A stretch of DNA of 64,000 nucleotides from Flavobacterium collinsii (GTDB lineage Bacteria; Bacteroidota; Bacteroidia; Flavobacteriales; Flavobacteriaceae). Positions 1 through 8,186 of the stretch are shown here, piece after piece. Numbering within the stretch: the stretch's first letter is position 1; each line of letters starts with the position of its first letter. The notes below the pieces were generated by a model that was not told where the DNA came from, searched no databases, and saw only the letters and a program-made list of their open reading frames with translations. A program made the position numbers and the translations under genes. The DNA lies in NCBI RefSeq assembly GCF_902804485.1, contig NZ_CADCST010000067.1, positions 62,001 through 126,000 of the forward strand, read 5' to 3'.

Positions 1-972
1 TACAAAAACTTATTAGGTGGTAATGCAAAAGCAGGAGCTAACTATAACATTAGCGAAAAAAGCAACGTATATGTAAACGCTGGATATTATTCAAAACAAC
101 CTTTCTTTAACTCTGTTTATCCAAACAACAGATCAACAGTAAACCCTAACCTTACTAACGAGAAAATTATTGGATTTGAAGCTGGATACGGTTTCCGTTC
201 TAGATTCTTCAATGCTACAGTAAACGTTTACAACACAACTTGGAACGACAGATACTTAAAAGGTAATGCACTTCCAACTACTCCTGCAACTCCTGCAAAC
301 TCAACTTACACAGAGTTCTTAGGACTTAACGAAGTTCACTCAGGAATTGAATTTGAAGGATCTTCTAATATCACAGAAAGATTAAAAGTAACAGGAATGT
401 TCTCTTATGGTATCTGGGAATACAAAGGAAACGCAACTGTTAACGCTTACTTCCAAGCAGACAACTCGCCTGTACCAGGATTCCAAGGAACTACAGTTTA
501 TATGGATAAAGTAAAAGTAGGTGACGCTGCACAAATGACTGCCTCTTTAGGAGCTTCTTATGAAGTTTTAACAAGAGTAACTGTTGATGCTAACTATAAC
601 TTTAATGACAATTTGTACGCAGGAATTAACCCAACTAGCTTTACATCTGCAACAAACAAAGGAGCATTACAATTGCCTTCTTATGGTTTGATGGATGCTG
701 GTTTCTCATACAAAATGTTAACTGGAAAAAACAAAGACAAATCGGTTAACTTCAGATTAAACGTAAACAACGTATTAGACAAAATTTACATTGCTGAGTC
801 AAGAACTAATACTTTTGCTGACGACAACCTTCCGGTAGCTTCTGGTCAACCAGCAGGTTCAAAAGGAACTTATGCTTCTAATGGAATGCTTTACAATGGA
901 GTTGCGAACGTAAACCAGGTTTACTTTGGTTTCGGAAGAACATGGAACTTCTCTCTACGTTACGATTTCTAA
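1..972 (+). CDS. TonB-dependent receptor, C-terminal part (5' end outside window)
   Basis: The open frame runs from the first base, with no start inside the window, to TAA at 970-972, so only the last ~323 residues are present. Alternating aromatic/hydrophilic beta strands (for example VYVNAGYYSKQPFFNSVYPN and NEKIIGFEAGYGFRSRFF), the pattern GIEFEGSSNITERLKVTGMF and the terminal NFSLRYDF with a final Phe are typical of the C-terminal barrel strands of TonB-dependent outer-membrane receptors. The family imports siderophores, vitamins or glycans using TonB/ExbBD energy. The substrate cannot be told, because the plug domain and upstream neighbours lie outside the window. A strong terminator follows directly. 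Confidence 0.9.
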   Translation, partial: YKNLLGGNAKAGANYNISEKSNVYVNAGYYSKQPFFNSVYPNNRSTVNPNLTNEKIIGFEAGYGFRSRFFNATVNVYNTTWNDRYLKGNALPTTPATPANSTYTEFLGLNEVHSGIEFEGSSNITERLKVTGMFSYGIWEYKGNATVNAYFQADNSPVPGFQGTTVYMDKVKVGDAAQMTASLGASYEVLTRVTVDANYNFNDNLYAGINPTSFTSATNKGALQLPSYGLMDAGFSYKMLTGKNKDKSVNFRLNVNNVLDKIYIAESRTNTFADDNLPVASGQPAGSKGTYASNGMLYNGVANVNQVYFGFGRTWNFSLRYDF

Positions 973-995
973 TATTTAGAATCTAAATAAATACG

Positions 996-1031
996 AAAAG
1001 CGGCATTGACTTTTAGTCTGATGCCGCTTTT
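996..1031 (+). terminator. Rho-independent terminator after the TonB receptor
   Basis: An 11-bp perfect stem, AAAAGCGGCAT (996-1006) with ATGCCGCTTTT (1021-1031), runs into a T tract. It lies 24 nt after the receptor stop. Confidence 0.88.
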
Positions 1032-1077
1032 TTTATGCCCTTTTTTGTTATATTTGTTTTATCAAAAAATCTAATTT

Positions 1078-1500
1078 ATGTACTATTTTTTACAAAAATT
1101 CCATTCAGGCTGGGCTTATTTAGCACTGTTGCTTTTACTAATTGCAGTTGTAAATGCCATCATCGGTCTTACTTCTAAAAAAGACTTTACAGGCAAAGAC
1201 CGCAAAATTGCACTGTTTGCTTTGATCGGAACTCATACACAGTTATTGATTGGTCTTATTCTTTATTTTGTATCTCCTAAAGGAATAGCTGTCCTTGGAC
1301 AAATGTCTAATGCAGCACTTAGACTTACTTCTTTAGAGCACCCTTTAATCAACATTATTGCTATCATTTTGATCACAATCGGATGGTCTAAACATAAAAA
1401 ATTGGTAAATAGCGAAGCGAAGTTTAAAACATTTGCTATATTTTACGGATTAGGATTATTACTTATTTTAAGTAGAATCCCTTGGAACCTATGGTTCTAA
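1078..1500 (+). CDS. Conserved four-helix membrane protein, unknown function
   Basis: This is a 140-residue protein with four hydrophobic segments, at about residues 12-31, 42-64, 87-105 and 117-138, so it is an inner-membrane protein without a signal peptide. Histidines at or near membrane edges (H9, H54, H87, H106) could be ligands, and related Flavobacterium proteins are sometimes called cytochrome b-like, but no heme motif can be proved from this sequence. A -7 box TATATTTG at 1049-1056 lies 21 nt before the ATG, and a terminator follows at once, so it is probably a single-gene transcript. Confidence 0.75.
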   Translation: MYYFLQKFHSGWAYLALLLLLIAVVNAIIGLTSKKDFTGKDRKIALFALIGTHTQLLIGLILYFVSPKGIAVLGQMSNAALRLTSLEHPLINIIAIILITIGWSKHKKLVNSEAKFKTFAIFYGLGLLLILSRIPWNLWF

Positions 1501-1512
1501 AAAAAACCAATT

Positions 1513-1534
1513 AAAGCCCTAGAATTAGGGCTTT
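1513..1534 (+). terminator. Rho-independent terminator
   Basis: AAAGCCCTA and TAGGGCTTT form a perfect stem around a GAAT loop and are followed by a T run. It ends the transcript of the four-helix membrane protein. Confidence 0.85.
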
Positions 1535-1589
1535 TTTTATCTCGGCATATTATTTGTACAAACTCCCCAAGTCTGAAAAAAAATAAAAC

Positions 1590-2081
1590 ATGAGAAATAA
1601 AAAATATATTTTACTCACTTCACTTACTATAACTTTTTTAAGTTGTTTTACCTATGTCATAAGTCAAACAAAGCCTGCAACTGAACCTAAAATCACTCAG
1701 GACACTGTCAAAACTGCCAGACCTAATTTAATTGCAATACCAACTGATTCTGTTTTTACAGACAAAGGTTTAAAATTAAAACCATACAAAAAAAATGCGC
1801 ATGCCTCCTATTACGCTGACCGTTTTAATGGTAAAAAAACAGCCAACGGAAGCCGATTCAGTAATAGTGCGTATACCGCAGCACATAAGAAGCTTCCCTT
1901 CGGAACAAGAATAAAAGTTACAAATGAAGCCAATGGAAAATTTGTAATTGTAAAAGTTACAGATCGTGGTCCATTTGTTAGAACAAGAGAACTAGATTTA
2001 TCCAAAAGAGCCTTTATGGAAATCACTAAAAGCAAAGGAAGTGGTGCCATGAAAGTAACTATTGAAACTATAATAGAGTAA
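1590..2081 (+). CDS. RlpA-like double-psi beta-barrel secreted protein
   Basis: This is a 163-residue exported protein. Residues 1-25 form a hydrophobic signal segment; its FLSC is close to a lipobox but not a good one, so lipid anchoring is uncertain. Residues ~70-163 are an RlpA-like DPBB domain: ASYYADRFNGKKTANGSRF, then KKLPFGTRIKVTN, then VKVTDRGPFVRTRELDLSKR. The RDRG-like TDRGPF turn and following Asp are the conserved family positions. RlpA proteins bind or cleave septal peptidoglycan; no SPOR domain is present here, so a role in denuded-glycan binding is less likely than simple cell-wall processing. Single gene, closed by a bidirectional hairpin. Confidence 0.85.
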   Translation: MRNKKYILLTSLTITFLSCFTYVISQTKPATEPKITQDTVKTARPNLIAIPTDSVFTDKGLKLKPYKKNAHASYYADRFNGKKTANGSRFSNSAYTAAHKKLPFGTRIKVTNEANGKFVIVKVTDRGPFVRTRELDLSKRAFMEITKSKGSGAMKVTIETIIE

Positions 2082-2097
2082 TGAAATTTTAATATTC

Positions 2098-2129
2098 AAA
2101 CCCGACAGCTTTAAAAATCTGTCGGGTTT
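2098..2129. terminator. Bidirectional terminator hairpin (AACCCGACAG family)
   Basis: AAACCCGACAG (2098-2108) pairs with CTGTCGGGTTT (2119-2129) between the convergent RlpA-like and DinB genes. The same hairpin sequence recurs at 23182-23212 and, in degraded form, near 21370-21403. Confidence 0.8.
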
Positions 2130-2145
2130 GTTGTATTTTTAAGGT

Positions 2146-2601
2146 CTAAACAAACTTTCGGAGACTCATTACAATTCCAGTATGAACCCCTTCGTGATAA
2201 TTATTAAAATCTAAAGCACCATTTATATTTTTCAAGGTATATCCTAAGCTAGTGGTGTATTCATTGTAATCAACAAAAATACCTGCAGCGAAATCATTCT
2301 CAACTTGCTCTAAAGTAGTCGATAGCAACGTTCGTATTTCATCGACTTCTGCCTGCGACACGTCCCCTTCCGGTTTAGTATCTTTTCGATATTTAGCAAT
2401 GAACTCCTCAGAAATAGTAACCGGCAAGCCTGATAACTTATAAACCAAAGCCTGCTGTGAAGCAACGCAATGTGCGATATTCCAAATAATATTATTCTTA
2501 AATCCCGGTGGAATTTTATTTAACTGTTCTAATGAATGATTGTCTAAAACTTTCAAAAGAATCTCCCTGATGGTCTTTTGCACTTCAAAAACTGAGTTCA
2601 T
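2146..2601 (-). CDS. DinB family protein
   Basis: This 151-residue protein has the DinB/YfiT four-helix fold signature. The likely metal-binding histidines are H44 in WNIAHC and H136/H140 in NYHEGVHTG, the usual His triad spacing. DinB-like proteins bind a divalent metal and often act as thiol transferases or hydrolases, with the substrate unknown in most cases. The gene ends next to a terminator shared with the convergent gene upstream and starts 77 nt from the divergent ArsC-like gene. Two further, clearly different DinB paralogues lie at 27689-28729. Confidence 0.85.
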   Translation of the reverse strand: MNSVFEVQKTIREILLKVLDNHSLEQLNKIPPGFKNNIIWNIAHCVASQQALVYKLSGLPVTISEEFIAKYRKDTKPEGDVSQAEVDEIRTLLSTTLEQVENDFAAGIFVDYNEYTTSLGYTLKNINGALDFNNYHEGVHTGIVMSLRKFV

Positions 2602-2678
2602 ATATTTATTTTTTTTCTAAAATTAGGCAATTTTAAGTTTCAAATGAATTTTCTTTGTAGTCTCTTAAATTTAAAATT

Positions 2679-3029
2679 ATGAACAAAATATACTACTTAG
2701 CTTCCTGCGACACTTGCCGAAAAATTATTAAAGGCTTACCCAAAGACAACAATCTGGTTTTTCACGATATCAAACAAAACCCTATTACAGCCGAAGAGCT
2801 TGAAGAGATGTACAAACTTGCCGGAAGTTATGAGGCTTTGTTTAGCAAGAAAGCACAATTGTACAAATCGATGGATTTAAAAAACAAATCTCTAACTGAG
2901 GATGATTATAAAAAATACATTCTGGAACACTATACATTCATAAGCCGTCCGGTTTTTATCATTGATGGCAAAATTTATATCGGAAACAGCCAGCAAAACA
3001 TATTACAGGTAATGAAAGCTTTAGGCTAA
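2679..3029 (+). CDS. ArsC/Spx-type thioredoxin-fold protein (arsenate reductase family)
   Basis: This is a 116-residue protein with the N-terminal motif LASCDTCRKI (CxxC at C10/C13) and the family's C-terminal region SRPVFIIDGKIYIGN, where the Arg before PVF is conserved in ArsC. The length matches the ArsC/YffB/Spx family. The family includes glutaredoxin-coupled arsenate reductases and proteins of unknown redox role. No arsenic transporter or ArsR regulator lies nearby, so arsenate reduction should not be assumed. Confidence 0.82.
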   Translation: MNKIYYLASCDTCRKIIKGLPKDNNLVFHDIKQNPITAEELEEMYKLAGSYEALFSKKAQLYKSMDLKNKSLTEDDYKKYILEHYTFISRPVFIIDGKIYIGNSQQNILQVMKALG

Positions 3030-3259
3030 AAAAATTAGCCCCAAATTGCACAAATTTTCACTAATTACATGCCATTTAACTTTCTCAACTCTGTTTCAAA
3101 CTTGTGTTTCGTGAAATTTAGATTTACAAGCTCCGGTATTTATGAAAATTTGTGTTTTTTTGACAAAAAATTTAAAAAAACCTTACTCTTAACACTTTAC
3201 CATTTTACAGCCAAACACTGCAAACTTTTATTTATCTTTGCGCCTTTATACTCAATTAT

Positions 3260-4120
3260 ATGATACAATCTATGACAGGGTTTGGCAAAGCTTCTTTGCA
3301 ATTGCCTACAAAAAAAATTACCGTTGAAGTAAAATCCTTAAATAGCAAAGGTTTAGATTTAAATGTTAGAATGCCTTCACTTTACCGCGAGATGGAATTA
3401 GGCTTAAGAACTCAAATCTCTACCAAACTAGAAAGAGGAAAAATTGATTTCGGAATTTACATTGAAAGTACTTCTGAACAAACCTCAACTAAAGTAAATG
3501 TTCCTGTTGTAAAAAACTACATTGCTCAACTAAGAGAAGTTTACCCCGATGCCGACGAAACTGAATTAATGAAGATGGCTGTTCGCATGCCTGACACTCT
3601 AAAAACAGAACGTGAAGAAATTGACGAAAATGATTGGGAGCAAATCCAGGTGATCATTGAGGAAGCTCTAGAGAACATTCTGACTTTCAGAAAAGACGAA
3701 GGCGAATCTCTTGAGAAAGAATTCAATCTTAGAATATCGAATATCCGTCAATATATGAACGACGCTCTGGCACTTGATCCGGAACGTATAAAAGCAATCA
3801 AAGACCGTTTACAAACTGCTATTTCGGAATTGAAAGTAAATGTGGATGAAAATCGTTTTGAGCAGGAATTGATTTATTATCTGGAGAAACTTGATATTAC
3901 CGAAGAAAAAGTTCGCTTAACCAATCACTTAGATTATTTCCTTGAAACTATTAAAGGTACTGAAGCCAATGGTAGAAAACTAGGATTCATCACTCAGGAA
4001 ATGGGTCGTGAGATCAATACCATGGGTTCAAAATCGAATCATGCACAAATGCAAAAATTGGTGGTAATGATGAAAGATGAACTGGAAAAGATTAAAGAAC
4101 AGGTTTTAAATGTACTTTAA
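3260..4120 (+). CDS. yicC: YicC/YloC family endoribonuclease
   Basis: The 286-residue product begins with the family hallmark MIQSMTGFGKA and ends with the conserved C-terminal domain (EANGRKLGFITQEMGREINT, then GSKSNHAQMQKLVV). E. coli YicC is an RNase that acts on small RNAs. The start is supported by a -7 box TATCTTTG at 3233-3240 and an ATG 20 nt after it. The 230 nt before it (3030-3259) hold no gene. gmk follows after a repeat-like spacer, and yicC-gmk is a common gene order in bacteria. Confidence 0.93.
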   Translation: MIQSMTGFGKASLQLPTKKITVEVKSLNSKGLDLNVRMPSLYREMELGLRTQISTKLERGKIDFGIYIESTSEQTSTKVNVPVVKNYIAQLREVYPDADETELMKMAVRMPDTLKTEREEIDENDWEQIQVIIEEALENILTFRKDEGESLEKEFNLRISNIRQYMNDALALDPERIKAIKDRLQTAISELKVNVDENRFEQELIYYLEKLDITEEKVRLTNHLDYFLETIKGTEANGRKLGFITQEMGREINTMGSKSNHAQMQKLVVMMKDELEKIKEQVLNVL

Positions 4121-4211
4121 AAGCTGTAAGCCTTAAGCGTTAGGCTATAAGCAAAAAAACATAGAGTAAGTGAGCTTAAAGCGTACCGCCTAAAGCCTAA
4201 AGCATAAATTA
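4121..4211. repeat. Low-complexity intergenic repeat (TAAGCCTAAAGC type)
   Basis: The yicC-gmk spacer is made of variants of a short unit: AGCCTTAAGCG, TTAGGCTATAAGC, GAGCTTAAAGCG, CGCCTAAAGCCTAAAGC. Units on both strands can pair. No coding capacity is seen. Confidence 0.55.
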
Positions 4212-4784
4212 ATGAACAAAGGAAAATTAATTGTTTTCTCAGCACCTTCGGGATCGGGAAAAACAACTATAGTAAAGCATTTATTAGGGAAAGAAGATTT
4301 AAATTTAGAATTTTCAATCTCGGCAGCTTCACGCGAACCACGCGGAGAGGAAGAACACGGAAAGGATTATTATTTTATTTCGTTGGAACAATTCAAAAAA
4401 CACATTAAAGCAGAGGAATTCCTGGAATGGGAAGAAGTATATCGTGACAACTTTTATGGCACTTTAAAATCAGAAATTGAAAGAATCTGGGCTTTAGGAA
4501 AAAATGTCATTTTTGATATTGATGTTGCGGGCGGACTACGTATCAAGCACAAATTTCCCGAACAAACTTTGGCTGTATTTGTAAAACCTCCAAGTGTTGA
4601 CGAACTAAAACGTCGACTAAAACAACGTTCTACAGAAAGTGATGACAAAATAAACATGCGAATTGCAAAAGCTTCGGTTGAACTGGCAACCGCTCCGCAA
4701 TTTGATACGATTATCAAAAATTACGATCTGGATACCGCTAAAGAAGAAGCGTATCAATTGGTAAAAGATTTTGTTTCTAAGTGA
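4212..4784 (+). CDS. gmk: Guanylate kinase
   Basis: The protein has 190 residues, the normal length for Gmk. The P-loop SAPSGSGKTTIV is at residues ~10-21, the GMP-binding segment SREPRGEEEHGKDYYF follows, and DIDVAGGLRIK and RLKQRSTES (lid) are in place. It phosphorylates GMP to GDP with ATP in the cytoplasm. It probably shares a transcript with yicC upstream. Its stop codon TGA (4782-4784) lies inside a GTGATTAGTG repeat unit that borders the next gene, so the 3' end of the gene abuts an inserted repeat. Confidence 0.96.
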   Translation: MNKGKLIVFSAPSGSGKTTIVKHLLGKEDLNLEFSISAASREPRGEEEHGKDYYFISLEQFKKHIKAEEFLEWEEVYRDNFYGTLKSEIERIWALGKNVIFDIDVAGGLRIKHKFPEQTLAVFVKPPSVDELKRRLKQRSTESDDKINMRIAKASVELATAPQFDTIIKNYDLDTAKEEAYQLVKDFVSK

Positions 4785-4806
4785 TTAGTGAAGAGTAATT
4801 AGTAAA
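4780..4806. repeat. Left repeat arm beside the four-helix-bundle gene
   Basis: It contains AGTGATTAGT (4780-4789) and AGTAATTAGTAAA (4794-4806). Exact reverse complements of both are found to the right of the gene, at 5178-5187 and 5189-5201. Confidence 0.7.
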
Positions 4807-4810
4807 TAGC

Positions 4811-5182
4811 ATGAAAATGAATGGAATAAAATCTTATAAAGATTTATTGATTTGGCAGAAAGGAATTAAAATTGTTTCTCTGATTTATCAGCTAGTAAAA
4901 TCATTTCCAAAAGAAGAACTATTTGCTTTAACTTGTCAATTAAAAAGAGCTTCTGTATCCATCCCATCAAATATAGCAGAAGGTTATGGCAGAAATACAG
5001 ATAAATCTTTTAGTCATTTTTTAAATATTTCTAGAGGCTCATTATTCGAGATTGAAACTCAATTAATAATTGCAAATGATCTTGGTTTTATAACTAGTCA
5101 AACTCTTTATAAAGAAATTTTAAATCAAATTGAAGAAGAATCAAAGATGATTAATGCTTTTTCTAAGACACTAAAAGACTAA
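4811..5182 (+). CDS. Four-helix-bundle protein (23S rRNA intervening-sequence protein family)
   Basis: This is a 123-residue protein with the IVP/S23 signature: SYKDLLIWQKGIKIV, then FPKEELFALTCQLKRASVSI, then PSNIAEGYGRNTDKSF, then RGSLFEIETQLIIA. These small helical proteins form pentamers; they are encoded within 23S rRNA intervening sequences in some bacteria, or as free genes next to reverse-transcriptase systems (Avd), and their function is mostly unknown. Here it is a stand-alone gene between gmk and nadD, bracketed by inverted short repeats, with its own stop codon inside the right-hand repeat. No 23S rRNA or reverse transcriptase is nearby. Its presence between conserved genes suggests insertion. 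Confidence 0.88.
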   Translation: MKMNGIKSYKDLLIWQKGIKIVSLIYQLVKSFPKEELFALTCQLKRASVSIPSNIAEGYGRNTDKSFSHFLNISRGSLFEIETQLIIANDLGFITSQTLYKEILNQIEEESKMINAFSKTLKD

Positions 5183-5215
5183 TCACTTTTTACTAATTAC
5201 TAATTACTAGTTACT
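5178..5215. repeat. Right repeat arm beside the four-helix-bundle gene
   Basis: ACTAATCACT (5178-5187, containing the gene's TAA stop) and TTTACTAATTACT (5189-5201) are reverse complements of the left arm. They are followed by further TAATTACTAG units. Confidence 0.7.
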
Positions 5216-5221
5216 TCAATT

Positions 5222-5827
5222 ATGAAAATAGGCCTTTATTTCGGAACGTATAATCCCATTCATGTTGGTCATTTAATTATTGCCAACCATATGGCCGAGT
5301 TTGCCGATTTAGACCAGATATGGATGGTCGTTACACCACACAATCCGCTCAAAAAGAAGTCTACCCTATTAGACGATCATCAACGTTTGCAAATGGTTTA
5401 TTTAGCTACGGAAGATTATCCGAAAATAAAACCCTCAGACATAGAGTTCAAATTACCCCAACCCAATTATACCGTCAATACGTTGGTTCATTTGCATGAA
5501 AAGTATCCAACGCATGACTTCTCTTTAATTATGGGCGAAGACAACTTGAAAACGCTTCATAAATGGAAAAACTACGAGGTTCTTTTAGAACATTATGAAA
5601 TTTATGTTTATCCAAGACTTGAGGAAAAAACAACAATTAATCTTTTAGAAGAAGAGCAACCTAATGCTTTGAAATCACATCCCAACATTCATATAATTGA
5701 TGCTCCGGTTGTAGAGATTTCTGCTACTTTTATTCGAAAAAGTATCAAAGAAGGAAAAAATATTCAGCCTTTATTACCTCCAAAAGTTTGGGAGTATATT
5801 GATCACAATAATTTTTATAAGAAATAA
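5222..5827 (+). CDS. nadD: Nicotinate-nucleotide adenylyltransferase
   Basis: This 201-residue enzyme transfers AMP from ATP to nicotinate mononucleotide to give deamido-NAD. The nucleotidyltransferase motif YFGTYNPIHVGHLIIAN is at the N terminus (HxGH type), LIMGEDNLKTLHKWKNY is the usual substrate-site segment, and EISATFIRKSI is the C-terminal ISxTxxR motif. It ends at a bidirectional terminator shared with the nadV operon on the other strand, so two NAD-synthesis genes meet here. Confidence 0.95.
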   Translation: MKIGLYFGTYNPIHVGHLIIANHMAEFADLDQIWMVVTPHNPLKKKSTLLDDHQRLQMVYLATEDYPKIKPSDIEFKLPQPNYTVNTLVHLHEKYPTHDFSLIMGEDNLKTLHKWKNYEVLLEHYEIYVYPRLEEKTTINLLEEEQPNALKSHPNIHIIDAPVVEISATFIRKSIKEGKNIQPLLPPKVWEYIDHNNFYKK

Positions 5828-5878
5828 AAATTAGTGTGATTCGACAAAGATTGACGATTTTGATCGTAGAGTTTCTGG

Positions 5879-5907
5879 TGTGATTTCTCCCTTCGGTCGA
5901 AATCACA
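5879..5907. repeat. Short intergenic inverted repeat
   Basis: TGTGATTTC (5879-5887) and GAAATCACA (5899-5907) are perfect inverted arms around a CTTCGGTC core. It is not followed by a T run, so it looks like a repeat element and not the terminator, which comes next. Confidence 0.55.
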
Positions 5908-5922
5908 AACAAAGAGCAAAAA

Positions 5923-5950
5923 AAAGCCTGAATTTAAAAATTCAGGCTTT
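5923..5950. terminator. Bidirectional terminator between nadD and nadV
   Basis: A 13-bp stem, AAAGCCTGAATTT with AAATTCAGGCTTT, is flanked by A and T runs between convergent genes. Confidence 0.88.
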
Positions 5951-5957
5951 CTTGTTT

Positions 5958-7427
5958 TTATACTTCAACGTTTACTGCGCTTTTCACTCTTGTTCGAATC
6001 TCACTTAGCGACTGCTCTACTAGAAGTTTCCCGTCTCTGAAAACTTCTTTCAATTCGCCTTGTTTTTCTTCTTCCCAGGAAACATTATCCGTTAGATGAT
6101 ATACACCATCAATTAAATCAATTTTCATTAATCCTTTGGCTGATTTTTTAGTTCCATCATCTGTTATTGGATCTTTAAAGATAGCTCTTCCTTCTCCGTC
6201 AACTTCTCCATAAGTGGCTTTCATCGCAAAACCAAATGTATCTCTGGTGTTGTATTGGTACGTGAATGAACCAATTCCCAAAACAACGTTGGTAGAAGCA
6301 AAACCTTTTTCTTTTAATCTTTCCCCAATCTGAGTTGCTCTGTCTACTGTAATACTATCCCCGTAAATAGCACCAATTTGAGGAATAAGCTCTTTAAATC
6401 CTTTTGCATTAACTGTACCTCCAAAAACATCCCAAAGCAGCTCAATTACCCCTTTTTTCTCTTCTTCTGTTTTTCCGTTTGGATTACCACAAATAATATC
6501 TACCGGATCTCCACTATCAGGACGAATCACTACCTTACCTTCTCTTGCAACTATATCTTCTTTTAATCGAGGCAAATAATCGGTAAGCACTTTCCATAAG
6601 TTCCAGGTATCAGAAACAATAGAAACGATCCCTTTTGGATAAACTTCTGTCACTAACCTTTTAAACGTTTCACATTCACCTTCGGTCGTTCCCATACACA
6701 TTACGGAATGCTCTGTTGCCGCAACCGAACCTGCGATTAATTCGGTATCTGAATTAGCCTTGTAATATTCTTCAAAAAAGTCAATTACCGGAATGGTATC
6801 TGAACCTGTAAAGCTCAACAAATGTCCGGCAGCGGAAGTAATTGCTGCTTCAATTCCACCCATTCCCCTCATCGAAAAATCATGTGCCTGCCAGTCAACA
6901 AATTCAGGAACTGATGATGTTTCGTCGGCAAATTTGTCCAATACTTTTCGATATTCTTTAGCAATCGTAGCAGAGTTACAAGGCAGCCATACTACTGCAG
7001 ACAATAAGGTTTCAAAATAATTAGTTAGCCAGAAAAACTCCGGAAGCGTATTGTACATCGTAAACATGGGTACTCTTAATGGCACGCTAACACCTTCGGG
7101 CAACGCTTTAAAAACCATCGGAATATATCCTAAATCATGTAAATCTTCAATATGTTTGGTTCCAACCTGATTTTCACCCAGATAATTATTGATTCTGCGC
7201 GCGTATTTTTTAATAACTTCTTCTTTTGGCTGTTTAAAAAAATCAGTCTCAAAATCATGAATAATATATTTTTTGATGAAATATTGCAATCCGAAAAACA
7301 CAACTTCTTCCAAACCTTCGATTCTTGATTTTCTTGGTGTCCAGTTGGAGTATACCAATGTGGTTTTATCCGGATATTGTCTTCTGTGGTCAACTTTGTA
7401 ACCGTCGGTTAATAATAGTGGGTTCAT
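5958..7427 (-). CDS. nadV: Nicotinamide phosphoribosyltransferase (NAMPT/NadV)
   Basis: The 489-residue length matches the NAMPT family and not the shorter PncB. It makes NMN from nicotinamide and PRPP, the entry step of the non-deamidating salvage route. Visible motifs are LLTDGYKVDHRRQYP at the N terminus, FTGSDTIPVIDFFEEYY, AATEHSVMCMG with the likely catalytic His, VIRPDSGDPVDII for the phosphoribosyl site, and YGDSITVDRA. It is the last gene of the nrtR operon; the PRPP synthase homologue upstream could supply its co-substrate. The NMN product would need an NMN adenylyltransferase, which could be NadD or another enzyme. Confidence 0.95.
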   Translation of the reverse strand: MNPLLLTDGYKVDHRRQYPDKTTLVYSNWTPRKSRIEGLEEVVFFGLQYFIKKYIIHDFETDFFKQPKEEVIKKYARRINNYLGENQVGTKHIEDLHDLGYIPMVFKALPEGVSVPLRVPMFTMYNTLPEFFWLTNYFETLLSAVVWLPCNSATIAKEYRKVLDKFADETSSVPEFVDWQAHDFSMRGMGGIEAAITSAAGHLLSFTGSDTIPVIDFFEEYYKANSDTELIAGSVAATEHSVMCMGTTEGECETFKRLVTEVYPKGIVSIVSDTWNLWKVLTDYLPRLKEDIVAREGKVVIRPDSGDPVDIICGNPNGKTEEEKKGVIELLWDVFGGTVNAKGFKELIPQIGAIYGDSITVDRATQIGERLKEKGFASTNVVLGIGSFTYQYNTRDTFGFAMKATYGEVDGEGRAIFKDPITDDGTKKSAKGLMKIDLIDGVYHLTDNVSWEEEKQGELKEVFRDGKLLVEQSLSEIRTRVKSAVNVEV

Positions 7428-7451
7428 AAAATTTCTTAGTTATTTTTTAAA

Positions 7452-8183
7452 TTATTTATTTCTTCCTTTTTCATTTGAATAAAGCTGTTGTACGACATCA
7501 CTTTGCCAATATCCTTTTGTTTCAACATCAAGACAACTTAATTTACCATAAAAACCAGCTCCGGTATCAACATTCCACACATTACAGCCTTGCATTGGAA
7601 TCTCTATATTGTAATGAAGGGTTGGCGTGTGACCAATATAAATCTCATTGTAAAGTAATAATCTTTTCGGATAAGAAAGCGAATTTTTCTGAATTCTCTT
7701 ATCCATTGTCAAAGCCATTTCCCACAGCGTCCTATCCCACGAATAATTGGTTTTGTAATGTTCTTTCTCCGGACCATGCATCGATGAAAAACCGGCATGA
7801 ATGAATAAGTTGTTGTTTTCGTCTACAAAATAATCTTTCATAGTATTGAAAAATTGACGATGTTTTTCTTTTTCTGAACGTTCAATACCGACATAACTTT
7901 CTATAGTCGATTTTCCTCCATGCAAAAACCAAATATCGTTTATAACCTCATCCTCTAACCATTCCTGACACCAGACATCATGATTTCCTTTGATAAAAAT
8001 ACACTCCTGTTTTTCAGATAGATCAATAAGAAAATCAATTACTTCTTTTGATTCACTCCAGCCGTCTACATAGTCTCCCAGGAAAATAAACCGATCCTTT
8101 TCTGAACAATCCATTCTTTCCAATAATTGAATTAATGCTTTTAATCCCCCGTGAATATCCCCAAAAACAAAGGTTCTTTTCAT
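7452..8183 (-). CDS. PPP-type metallophosphoesterase (serine/threonine phosphatase-like)
   Basis: The 243-residue protein has the metal-site motifs of the calcineurin-like/PPP superfamily in order: VFGDIHGGLKAL (residues ~5-16), FLGDYVDGWSES, FIKGNHDVW and, near the C terminus, IGHTPTLHYN. Relatives include bacterial PrpA/B-type protein phosphatases and ApaH-like enzymes. It starts only 3 nt after the ADP-ribosylglycohydrolase stop, so the two are probably co-translated. In this operon a substrate such as an ADP-ribose phosphate is attractive, but that is inference from context only. Confidence 0.85.
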   Translation of the reverse strand: MKRTFVFGDIHGGLKALIQLLERMDCSEKDRFIFLGDYVDGWSESKEVIDFLIDLSEKQECIFIKGNHDVWCQEWLEDEVINDIWFLHGGKSTIESYVGIERSEKEKHRQFFNTMKDYFVDENNNLFIHAGFSSMHGPEKEHYKTNYSWDRTLWEMALTMDKRIQKNSLSYPKRLLLYNEIYIGHTPTLHYNIEIPMQGCNVWNVDTGAGFYGKLSCLDVETKGYWQSDVVQQLYSNEKGRNK

Positions 8184-8186
8184 GAT

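Noticed and set aside
2679..3029. Arsenic resistance locus
   Set aside because: Only an ArsC-like thioredoxin-fold protein is present; no ArsR, ArsB or Acr3 neighbours.
3069..3263. Open frame before yicC
   Set aside because: Phe/Leu-rich translation of AT-rich DNA with no family features; it overlaps the yicC -7 box and start.
4811..5182. Diversity-generating retroelement (Avd gene)
   Set aside because: The protein resembles the four-helix-bundle family that includes Avd, but no reverse transcriptase or template/variable repeat pair was seen nearby.
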